Shown: one piece after another, positions 1 to 6,012 of the stretch | Position numbering within the stretch: position 1 is the first letter of the stretch | Layout: each line of letters begins with the position of its first letter | Made by a program: the position numbers and the translations under genes | The notes under the pieces: model-generated | What the model was told of the DNA's origin: nothing | The model's database searches: none | The model's input: the letters and a program-made list of their open reading frames with translations, nothing else | From: Betaproteobacteria bacterium | Lineage (GTDB): Bacteria > Pseudomonadota > Gammaproteobacteria > Burkholderiales > Burkholderiaceae | DNA: 6,245 nt | Reading direction: 5' to 3' | Assembly (NCBI GenBank): GCA_013205155.1 | Contig: JABMMT010000303.1 | Coordinates: forward strand, 1 to 6,245

Positions 1-1
1 G

Positions 2-442
2 TGGAAGATTTTCTGTGATATGTTTGGCTTCACTGATTTATATGCGGACCCTCATCTTAAATTGAATAATCAACGTGTTCAGGCAAGACCTAGTTTGATT
101 CCAGAAATAAAAAAACGCTTAGCAGGATTTAGTGCAAAAGAAATTACCACTATTTTTGAGGCGAATGGTCTCCCTTTTGCACCAATTACTAGGCCAGAGC
201 AGTTATTTGAAGATCCCCATTTGATTGCAACGGGCGGCTTAGCACCCATCACTTTGACTGACGGCCCAAGAGCTGGGACTCAAACCACTACACCTTTAAT
301 GCCCTTGATGATGAATGGGAAAAGACTGGGTGTCCGTTTAAATCCTCCCAAATCTGGTGAGCAAACTACTGATATTTTGTCTGAGCTTGGATATAGCGCA
401 GATCAGATTAATAGACTCTCATCTGACGGGGTAGTAGCATAA
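2..442 (+). CDS. Class III (CaiB/BaiF) CoA-transferase, C-terminal part, 5' end outside window
   Basis: Enzymes of this family move CoA from one acyl-CoA to a free carboxylic acid in the cytoplasm. The reading frame is open to the left edge, and six residues (WKIFCD) precede the first internal ATG at 20, so that Met is not the start. About 146 residues are visible against a usual family length near 400. Family-typical C-terminal traits are the ADPHLKLNNQRV stretch, the segment GLPFAPITRPEQLFEDPHL (the 'G-P-PV..P.Q.. DP' signature), and the ending LGYSADQINRLSSDGVV. The catalytic Asp of the family lies in the missing N-terminal half, so activity cannot be judged. It converges with the MFS gene, the two stops being 9 bases apart. 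Acyl donor and acceptor are unknown. Family assignment is firm; substrate is not. Confidence 0.9.
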   Translation, partial: WKIFCDMFGFTDLYADPHLKLNNQRVQARPSLIPEIKKRLAGFSAKEITTIFEANGLPFAPITRPEQLFEDPHLIATGGLAPITLTDGPRAGTQTTTPLMPLMMNGKRLGVRLNPPKSGEQTTDILSELGYSADQINRLSSDGVVA

Positions 443-451
443 GAAAAGAGA

Positions 452-2059
452 TTAATCTTTAATCGCAGCAGCAATACGCCTGGTAATTTTTGGGGGAGTT
501 GCATCGATGTGATAACGGTGACGCTCCTCTTGCATATTGAGATCTTCAGTTGTAAACCGATCAAACCTTCTTAAGTAATCAGCCCAGCTTTCAAAGAAAA
601 AGTCTTCCACAAATCTTCCGATGTGTTCTGTGTCTTCAAATAGACTCCAAGAAAGAGCCCCTTGCTTTAAACGCGACTTCCTCGCTTTGGCCATTAACTT
701 TTTGAATTCATCCGCTTTTTCTTTAAGGGTGTGATATTCAATAGAAATCATGACGGGCCCTGCCTTTAAATCAATATCCGACACAGGTTGAGGGCGTTCA
801 ATTGGGCAGACGGGAGTGAAATCTTCTAAGGGGTGCTTATCTATCCGATGTTTACGTAATATAAGTAGCACAATGAGTCCAAAAATTGAGCTCAGCACAA
901 TGCTAGTGGTAATGTCATATACATCCGCGAGTTTTCCCCAGACTGCAGCACCTGCGGCACTACCCCCCATCAAACCCATTTGATAAATTGACATACCCCG
1001 GGCTCTGACCCAGCCCGGAAGAGTCATTTGAGCTGCAGTCGTTAAGGAGTTAGCAATGGCAATCCAAGCTGCACCACAGATCAGCATCCAGAATGATGCA
1101 AGCCAAACATTCGTTGCCACTACTACACCAATTGAAGTAAATGCCAAAATAAGTAGACCATAATTAATCAGGTCGTTTAATTTAAGGTACTTCCGTATGC
1201 GTGGCAACTGAGAGCCAGCCAAGATTGCGCCCAATCCTAAGCACGCAAGTAATAAGGTAAAGGTATGGGCATCACCTTGTAAATGAGTTTTAGCAATGAC
1301 GGGAAGTAAAGCGATGAGGCCAGTTGATTGAAAGAAGAATAAGAAAGCGCGAATAATAATATTACGCATGCGATTCGATTGCCAAGCGTATTGCATTCCT
1401 ACTCGCATGGCCCCTACGAAGCGCTCTCCAGGTAGAGTACTAACATAGCCTTGATATTTCCAGCGCATGACAACTACCGAAGTGATGACACATAGAACCA
1501 TATTTAAAGCAAATACATATTGACTACCTGCCGTAGCAATGATGGCGCCGGCAGTAAGGGGCCCTACAATACGCGAGGTATTCATAGCAATAGCATTGAG
1601 CGCTAGCGCTGAAGAAAGCGATTCCCTTGGAACAAGTTCTGGAACAATTGCAGCAAAGATAGGCCAGCGCATCGCTAAGCCAATACCATTGGTAAAGGTT
1701 AGAAAGAGCAGTACGTAAGGATTGAGCATGCCAAAGACCAGAAATAGCATTAGGGCAGTCGCATTCGTTGCTAGCCAGATTTGGGCAAAGACAAAATAAT
1801 GCTTACGGTTCAAAATATCCGCTAGTGCTCCACTAGGCACACCCAATAACAGGACTGGTAAGCTGGCAGCAGTTTGTACTAAAGCAATCAAGGTTGCTGA
1901 AGTGGTTAGGGTAGCCATAGTCCATGCAGCCGCTACATCGCTCATCCACATGCAGATACTGGCTGTTAACCAAGTTAGCCATAAAGTGCGAAATACTTTA
2001 TGTCTTAAGGGCGCAAGCCATCCCTCAGAAACAAATACCTGGGCTTGCGACGGTTTCAT
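452..2059 (-). CDS. MFS transporter (MFS_3/EntS-like) with C-terminal ABM-like soluble domain
   Basis: This is an inner-membrane secondary transporter of 535 residues, longer than the roughly 400-420 of a plain MFS protein. Multiple hydrophobic segments span about residues 25-405. The loop 2-3 signature GALADILNRK (77-86) is MFS motif A. NTSRIVGPLTAG (about 160-171) and PGWVRARGMSIYQ (about 348-360) are typical of the MFS_3 'transmembrane secretion effector' group that includes EntS-like exporters. After the last membrane helix comes a linker, and then residues about 434-518 resemble an antibiotic-biosynthesis-monooxygenase (ABM)-type alpha/beta barrel, with a beta strand MISIEYHT, an Arg/Lys-rich helix, WSLFED, and FFFESWADYLRRFDRF. 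ATG at 2059 is preferred over a TTG at 2065 because AAGAAG lies 8 bases before the ATG but only 2 before the TTG. It follows the thiolase by 54 bases, probably in the same transcript. Direction and substrate are unknown; export is the family's commonest role. Confidence 0.88.
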   Translation of the reverse strand: MKPSQAQVFVSEGWLAPLRHKVFRTLWLTWLTASICMWMSDVAAAWTMATLTTSATLIALVQTAASLPVLLLGVPSGALADILNRKHYFVFAQIWLATNATALMLFLVFGMLNPYVLLFLTFTNGIGLAMRWPIFAAIVPELVPRESLSSALALNAIAMNTSRIVGPLTAGAIIATAGSQYVFALNMVLCVITSVVVMRWKYQGYVSTLPGERFVGAMRVGMQYAWQSNRMRNIIIRAFLFFFQSTGLIALLPVIAKTHLQGDAHTFTLLLACLGLGAILAGSQLPRIRKYLKLNDLINYGLLILAFTSIGVVVATNVWLASFWMLICGAAWIAIANSLTTAAQMTLPGWVRARGMSIYQMGLMGGSAAGAAVWGKLADVYDITTSIVLSSIFGLIVLLILRKHRIDKHPLEDFTPVCPIERPQPVSDIDLKAGPVMISIEYHTLKEKADEFKKLMAKARKSRLKQGALSWSLFEDTEHIGRFVEDFFFESWADYLRRFDRFTTEDLNMQEERHRYHIDATPPKITRRIAAAIKD

Positions 2060-2067
2060 AATCAATA

Positions 2068-2073
2068 CTTCTT
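2068..2073 (-). promoter_or_regulatory. Ribosome binding site deciding the MFS start
   Basis: The minus strand reads AAGAAG here, an imperfect Shine-Dalgarno match, 8 bases before ATG at 2059. The in-frame TTG at 2065 would be only 2 bases away, too close to be used, so the ATG is chosen. Confidence 0.5.
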
Positions 2074-2113
2074 AGTGACTAGCAGATCTGAGGGGATGAA
2101 TCATGCAATATGC

Positions 2114-3316
2114 TCATATACGTTCAATGACCATCGCGATGCCTTGACCAACTCCAATGCACATGGTGCAAAGAGCGTAGCGTTTTTGTTGCTCTTCTAG
2201 CTCCACTATTGCTGTTGTGATGAGGCGAGCACCACTCATACCTAATGGATGTCCCAATGCAATCGCACCTCCATTCGGGTTGACGCGAGCATCATCATCA
2301 GCTACCCCCAACTCACGAAGAGTTGCTAGACCTTGTGCTGCAAAAGCTTCATTGAGTTCAATCACATCAATTTGATCAATGTTCATTCCCAAGCGTTTCA
2401 GTAATTTTTGTGACGCTGGTGCTGGACCAATACCCATAATGCGTGGCGGTACTCCGGCAGTTGACATACCAATAATTTTTGCTCGAGGTTTTAAACCATG
2501 TTTCTTAACCGCTGCTTCGCTAGCAAGAAGTAGGGCGCAGGCCCCATCATTAACACCAGAGGCATTACCAGCTGTCACTGTTCCATCTGGGCGAACGATT
2601 GGCTTTAATTTAGTCAGTGCCTCAATAGTGGTAGCACGAGGATGCTCGTCTTGAGAAATCACAATAGGCTCCCCCTTTTTTTGGGGAATGACTACTGGGA
2701 TAATTTCTTTTGCAAGTCGTCCATTAGCTTGTGCAGTAGCAGCTTTATTTTGACTTCTCAGAGCCATCTGATCTTGATCCGCCCGATTAATCTTGTAATC
2801 ATCTGCAACATTCTCGGCAGTCTCAGGCATAGAATCTACGCCATGCGCACTCTTCATAAGAGGATTGATAAAACGCCAACCAATAGTAGTATCTTGAATC
2901 GAGTGATTTCTTGAAAATGCTGTGTCGGCTTTACCCATCACGTAGGGCGCGCGACTCATACTTTCGACACCCCCAGCAATTGCAAGATCAATTTCACCAG
3001 CAGCAATTGCTCTTGCTGCAGTTCCTACTGCATCCATGCCCGATCCGCATAAACGATTGATTGTGGCACCTGGCACCTTAGGTGAAATGCCGGCTAACAA
3101 CGCACTCATCCGAGCGACGTTACGATTATCTTCCCCTGCTTGATTAGCGCAACCATAGATGACTTCATCCACCTCATCCCATTTCACTTGTGGGTTACGT
3201 TCCATTAAAGCTTTAATTGGAATAGCACCTAAGTCGTCAGTACGAACACTGGATAAAGATCCGCCGTAACGGCCAATAGGGGTTCTGATAGCATCACAGA
3301 TATAGACAGGGTTCAT
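2114..3316 (-). CDS. pcaF: 3-oxoadipyl-CoA thiolase type acetyl-CoA acyltransferase (PcaF/PaaJ-like)
   Basis: This cytoplasmic thiolase cleaves a 3-oxoacyl-CoA with free CoA to give acetyl-CoA and a shortened acyl-CoA. The close family (PcaF, PaaJ) turns 3-oxoadipyl-CoA into succinyl-CoA plus acetyl-CoA at the end of the beta-ketoadipate and phenylacetate routes. The length of 400 residues is exactly typical. The acyl-accepting Cys90 sits in NRLCGSGMD, NEAF is at 322-325, His356 is in GHPLGMSG, and the second catalytic Cys386 is in CTMCIGVGQG. Subfamily traits are CDAIRTPIGRYGG at the N-terminus, YGCANQAGEDNRNVARM (54-70), TTIGWRFINP (143-152) and GVDSMPETAENVA. The start lies 4 bases after the iclR stop with no clear Shine-Dalgarno sequence, which suggests translational coupling to iclR. 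No other beta-ketoadipate gene is visible, so the substrate could be a related 3-oxoacyl-CoA. Thiolase identity is very firm and the subfamily likely. Confidence 0.93.
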   Translation of the reverse strand: MNPVYICDAIRTPIGRYGGSLSSVRTDDLGAIPIKALMERNPQVKWDEVDEVIYGCANQAGEDNRNVARMSALLAGISPKVPGATINRLCGSGMDAVGTAARAIAAGEIDLAIAGGVESMSRAPYVMGKADTAFSRNHSIQDTTIGWRFINPLMKSAHGVDSMPETAENVADDYKINRADQDQMALRSQNKAATAQANGRLAKEIIPVVIPQKKGEPIVISQDEHPRATTIEALTKLKPIVRPDGTVTAGNASGVNDGACALLLASEAAVKKHGLKPRAKIIGMSTAGVPPRIMGIGPAPASQKLLKRLGMNIDQIDVIELNEAFAAQGLATLRELGVADDDARVNPNGGAIALGHPLGMSGARLITTAIVELEEQQKRYALCTMCIGVGQGIAMVIERI

Positions 3317-3320
3317 AATT

Positions 3321-4100
3321 TTATTGAGTTAGTTTGATTTGATTGATTTCGAATTCGATCTTATTTTTTAATTCAAAAAGTGCAGGGGTATAGTTTTCAA
3401 TAAGTTCATTTAAGTTACTTTCTGCTGGGGTACTGAAATTGAGCGAGGCATAGTTACCATTGAGCAGCTGCACTGTTGTGGAGATTGCTGAAATTTCAGG
3501 TAGCCATGTAGCAACACAATACCCCTTTTCTGAGATTGATTCTATGGCCTCATGGATTTCTTTTTCTATTTGAGACCAATTTTTAATTTTCTGTTTTTTT
3601 AATTCTAGAAGAAGTTGCATCCTACTATGAGGGTCTAATTGTGCAATCCATGCTCTTCCTAACGAGGTACGTTCGATGGGCACCCTTTGACCAGAAGCAA
3701 CCGCTCTCAAGGCAATATTCTTTGTATATCGAATAGATTCTAAATAAACCATTTCAAGACGATCTGCTACCGCAAGCCCTACATTCAGTTTTAACTTTTC
3801 TGAAACTTTCCGCATCAGGGGTTCTGCTAGCCTTATTTCAGCTGAGGCAGTTTTAAAGGCATGACTCAAACACAGGACAGTAGGAGCCAAGCGATAAGCT
3901 TGACGATGCGGATCATGTTCTAAAAACCCAGAAAGAACCAAGGTCTGAGTCAGCCGGCTAATGGTTGAGGGGGGTAAACCCGTGCGCTCAGCAATCTCAC
4001 TATTACCCAATAAGCCCATGCCTGGCTTAAAGCAACGCAAGATCTCTATCCCTCGGATTAGGGACCGATTGGTTTTGGAGTGTGCTTTAGTTAATTCCAT
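3321..4100 (-). CDS. IclR-family transcriptional regulator
   Basis: This is a DNA-binding regulator of 259 residues, the normal IclR length. Residues about 13-75 form the N-terminal winged helix-turn-helix (RGIEILRCF, then SEIAERTGLPPSTISRLTQTL with the recognition helix near 43-55, then the wing up to YRLAP). Residues about 90-250 form the GAF-like effector domain, with the family segments RVPIERTSLGRAWIA (139-153), KGYCVATWLPEISAIS (192-207) and ASLNFSTPA. Relatives such as PcaR, PcaU and PobR control aromatic acid catabolism. It is first in a minus-strand set with the thiolase and MFS genes and is divergent from the Bug operon, so it probably controls both. An in-frame TAG directly precedes the ATG, so no longer form is possible. 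No Shine-Dalgarno sequence is seen. The 3' part includes very AT-rich patches (bases 3361-3420 and 3541-3600). The effector is unknown. Confidence 0.93.
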   Translation of the reverse strand: MELTKAHSKTNRSLIRGIEILRCFKPGMGLLGNSEIAERTGLPPSTISRLTQTLVLSGFLEHDPHRQAYRLAPTVLCLSHAFKTASAEIRLAEPLMRKVSEKLKLNVGLAVADRLEMVYLESIRYTKNIALRAVASGQRVPIERTSLGRAWIAQLDPHSRMQLLLELKKQKIKNWSQIEKEIHEAIESISEKGYCVATWLPEISAISTTVQLLNGNYASLNFSTPAESNLNELIENYTPALFELKNKIEFEINQIKLTQ

Positions 4101-4112
4101 CTAGTGGAATTA
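4092..4112. promoter_or_regulatory. Inverted repeat, candidate IclR operator
   Basis: TAATTCCA (4092-4099) and TGGAATTA (4105-4112) are perfect reverse complements separated by 5 bases. The site covers the iclR start codon and overlaps the candidate iclR -10 box. IclR-family proteins bind short palindromes in divergent control regions and often repress their own gene, so this is the best operator candidate in the window. Its centre lies about 64 bases upstream of the start point inferred for the Bug operon, a position that could suit activation. Symmetry is seen directly; the binding is inferred. Confidence 0.5.
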
Positions 4113-4138
4113 GACCATAAATTTTGCCTGGATTTCAG
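4109..4138 (-). promoter_or_regulatory. Candidate iclR promoter
   Basis: On the minus strand, CTGAAA (4133-4138, 4 of 6 matches to TTGACA) is followed after 18 bases by TCTAAT (4109-4114, 5 of 6 matches to TATAAT). Transcription would begin at about the iclR ATG, which would make the message leaderless or nearly so. This fits the lack of a Shine-Dalgarno sequence. The match is by eye in AT-rich DNA and therefore weak. Confidence 0.3.
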
Positions 4139-4153
4139 CCATACTGTTTTGTT

Positions 4154-4159
4154 TATCAT
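4154..4159 (+). promoter_or_regulatory. Candidate -10 box for the Bug-crotonase-synthetase operon
   Basis: TATCAT matches five of six bases of the sigma-70 -10 consensus, and would give a leader of about 19 bases ending at the ribosome binding site. No good -35 box is found 16-18 bases upstream, which is what an activator-dependent promoter would look like. Weak, by-eye call. Confidence 0.25.
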
Positions 4160-4170
4160 CAAATTAATTA

Positions 4171-4178
4171 AAAGGGAG
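4171..4178 (+). promoter_or_regulatory. Ribosome binding site deciding the Bug protein start
   Basis: AAAGGGAG lies 6 bases before ATG at 4185. It selects that ATG over the in-frame GTG at 4104, which has no such site and would place 27 residues before a normal signal peptide. Confidence 0.75.
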
Positions 4179-4184
4179 ATCAAT

Positions 4185-5183
4185 ATGTTCTCTTGTATTG
4201 CAGCTTTCAAACGTATAACTCCTATTACCGGGCTAATGATCGGCTTATTGACAGTCAGCATCAGCCCTGTGGCATTAGCAGCCTATCCTGACAAGCCTAT
4301 TAAAGTGATTGTTCCTTTTGCACCAGGTGGCGGAACAGATTTAGTCGCAAGGACTTTGGGTATAAGCATGGCTGAAGATTTGCGTCAGCCTATCGTGATT
4401 GAAAATAAGCCTGGTGGAAGTACTGTCATCGGTACGGATACTTTAGCAAAAAGTCCTGCTGATGGTTACACGCTAGTGGTTGCAACTTTAGCGCATGCTG
4501 TTAACCCCAGCTTAAAAGCAAAGCTTCCCTATGCACAAGACAAAGATTTTGCTCCAGTCATTTTGGTTGGCGTCTCTCCGAATGTGGTGGTGGTATCGGC
4601 AAATAGCCCTTATAAAACATTCTCAGAATTCTTAGCTGCTGCAAAAGCTAACCCTGGCAAATTATCGTATGCATCTCAAGGTGGTGGTACGTCAGCTCAT
4701 CTTGCTGGAGAGTTATTTAATTCATTAGCCAATACAAAACTGATTCATGTGCCCTATAAGGGCGCTGGTCCAGCATTAACGGATGTCATTGGTGGTCAAG
4801 TCGATGTGATGTTTGCGACTGCATCAGCGGTTGGTAGTCTTGTCGATGGCGGCAAATTAAGGGCGCTGGCAGTGACAACTCCTGCACGCTCTCCTTCGCC
4901 GCAATTATCGATGCTACCTACAGTTGCAGAGAGTGGCGTGCCGGGCTATTCAGCTGGAAGTTGGTATGGATATTTTGCGCCAGCGGGAACACCCCCTGAC
5001 GTGATTAATAAATTAAATACTGTCATCAAAAAAGGGGTGCAATCCCCTGTATTTAAGTCGCGTGTTGAAAGCGAGGGATTGGTGATCAGAGCAGGAAGTC
5101 CAGAGGAGTTTGGAAAATTTGTGAAGGCTGAGGAAATACGTTGGCAAAAAGTAATCAAAGACGCCAATATCAGCCCAGATTAA
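4185..5183 (+). CDS. Bug-family (TctC-like) periplasmic substrate-binding protein
   Basis: Bug proteins bind small organic acids in the periplasm, either for a tripartite tricarboxylate transporter or for signalling. From ATG 4185 the protein has 332 residues, typical of the family. Residues 1-32 look like a Sec signal peptide: Lys9-Arg10, then a hydrophobic core (about 12-28), then a probable cut after Ala-Leu-Ala (30-32). The mature part starts AYPDKPIKVIVPFAPGGGTDLVAR, whose PFAPGGGTD loop is a Bug hallmark. Further hallmarks are ENKPGGSTVIGTD, SPADGYTL, HVPYKGAGPALTDVIGGQVDVMF and PTVAESGVPGY. An earlier in-frame GTG at 4104 is rejected. It is first in the plus-strand operon, 22 bases ahead of the crotonase gene and divergent from iclR. 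No tctA or tctB membrane partner is visible in this window. The ligand is unknown; the neighbours suggest an acid that is later converted to a CoA thioester. Confidence 0.93.
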   Translation: MFSCIAAFKRITPITGLMIGLLTVSISPVALAAYPDKPIKVIVPFAPGGGTDLVARTLGISMAEDLRQPIVIENKPGGSTVIGTDTLAKSPADGYTLVVATLAHAVNPSLKAKLPYAQDKDFAPVILVGVSPNVVVVSANSPYKTFSEFLAAAKANPGKLSYASQGGGTSAHLAGELFNSLANTKLIHVPYKGAGPALTDVIGGQVDVMFATASAVGSLVDGGKLRALAVTTPARSPSPQLSMLPTVAESGVPGYSAGSWYGYFAPAGTPPDVINKLNTVIKKGVQSPVFKSRVESEGLVIRAGSPEEFGKFVKAEEIRWQKVIKDANISPD

Positions 5184-5205
5184 AAATATTAAACGAGGAA
5201 ATCGA

Positions 5206-6003
5206 ATGACTTATCAATTCATTGAGCTCGCCGAAGAGGATGGGATTGCAACGCTACGATTAAATCGTCCCGAAAAGCGCAATGCGATGAGTGACGACAT
5301 GCGCAGTGAGTTCATCGAAGCTCTTGAAAAAATTTCTGCAGATAAAGCTATCCGTGCTTTAGTGTTAACTGGTAATGGCAAAGGTTTTTGTGCGGGCGGT
5401 GATATTGCTGGCATGGAAAAGCGGATGAAAGCGCCAGCAGGGGAAGTGGCTTATAACGGCTGGCATCGTCAAAAGCGCGTTCATCTTGCTATTTCTTTAT
5501 TGCACACTATGCCTAAGCCAACGATTGCTGCGGTAAATGGATCTGCTTCTGGTTTGGGTGCAGATACGGCTTTAGCTTGTGATTTTATTATTGCCTCGGA
5601 GGGGGCAAACTTCACCTGGTCTTATATTCATCGCGGCATCATTCCTGATGGTGGTGGAATGTATTTTTTACCTAGACGTGTTGGTTTGGTGAAGGCTAAA
5701 GACTTAATCTTCAGCGGCAGAAAAGTGGATCTCGAAGAGGCAGCGCAGATTGGTATCGTTGACCGCATTACCACTGCAGAGGCACTAGTGGCAGATGCAC
5801 ATGCTTGGGCTAAAGAATTAAGTAAGGGATCAGCTACTGCGCTGGCTTTGAGTAAAACAATTCTCAATCAGACCTTTGAAACTACTGCTGCGCAGATCTT
5901 TGCTCAAGGCAGTCAAGCCCAAGGCATTTGCTATACCAGCACAGAGCATCGTGAGTCTGTCATGGCCTTTCTTGAAAAAGCTGCAGCCGCTAAAAATAAA
6001 TAA
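5206..6003 (+). CDS. Enoyl-CoA hydratase/isomerase (crotonase) family protein
   Basis: This cytoplasmic protein of 265 residues has usual crotonase length and acts on an acyl-CoA thioester. The N-terminal strand-helix ends in RLNRPEKRNAMS. GFCAGGDI (60-67) carries the first oxyanion-hole amide and NGSASGLGAD (111-120) the second. Next come ALACDFIIASEGANF (122-136), IPDGGGMYFLPRRVG (146-160), and the C-terminal helices with EAAQIGIVD (178-186). By eye alignment, the two Glu of classical hydratases (Glu144 and Glu164 in rat) are replaced by Asp120 and Tyr140, while Asp148 lies in the IPD.GG motif. This pattern is shared with PaaG-type isomerases rather than standard hydratases, so isomerisation or another crotonase reaction is as likely as hydration. 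GAGGA, 6 bases before the ATG, gives a good ribosome binding site. It sits between the Bug gene and the acyl-CoA synthetase gene (9 bases away). Family certain, reaction open. Confidence 0.93.
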   Translation: MTYQFIELAEEDGIATLRLNRPEKRNAMSDDMRSEFIEALEKISADKAIRALVLTGNGKGFCAGGDIAGMEKRMKAPAGEVAYNGWHRQKRVHLAISLLHTMPKPTIAAVNGSASGLGADTALACDFIIASEGANFTWSYIHRGIIPDGGGMYFLPRRVGLVKAKDLIFSGRKVDLEEAAQIGIVDRITTAEALVADAHAWAKELSKGSATALALSKTILNQTFETTAAQIFAQGSQAQGICYTSTEHRESVMAFLEKAAAAKNK

Positions 6004-6012
6004 GGTTGATAG

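Noticed and set aside
449..458. Palindrome AGATTAATCT between the convergent CoA-transferase and MFS stops as a shared terminator
   Set aside because: It is AT-rich and only 10 bases, with no loop and no proper T tract on either side, so it is too weak to call a terminator.
2083..2090. CAGATCTG palindrome in the thiolase-MFS gap
   Set aside because: An 8-base palindrome with no flanking symmetry or T run is expected by chance; no promoter or terminator could be supported.
2379..2914. Two overlapping plus-strand open frames antisense to the thiolase gene
   Set aside because: They lie wholly within a strongly conserved thiolase read on the other strand, and their translations show no recognisable domain; they are shadows.
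4164..4171. TTAATTAA palindrome just before the Bug ribosome binding site
   Set aside because: Short and purely A/T in AT-rich DNA; no relation to the TAATTCCA arms beyond composition.
4104..4184. 27-residue N-terminal extension of the Bug protein from an in-frame GTG
   Set aside because: No ribosome binding site precedes the GTG, the extension would bury a normal signal peptide, and it overlaps the divergent control region; ATG 4185 has AAAGGGAG at proper spacing.
4946..5867. Minus-strand open frames opposite the Bug and crotonase genes
   Set aside because: Low-complexity Ser/Ala/Pro-rich translations with no family features, fully covered by well-supported plus-strand genes.
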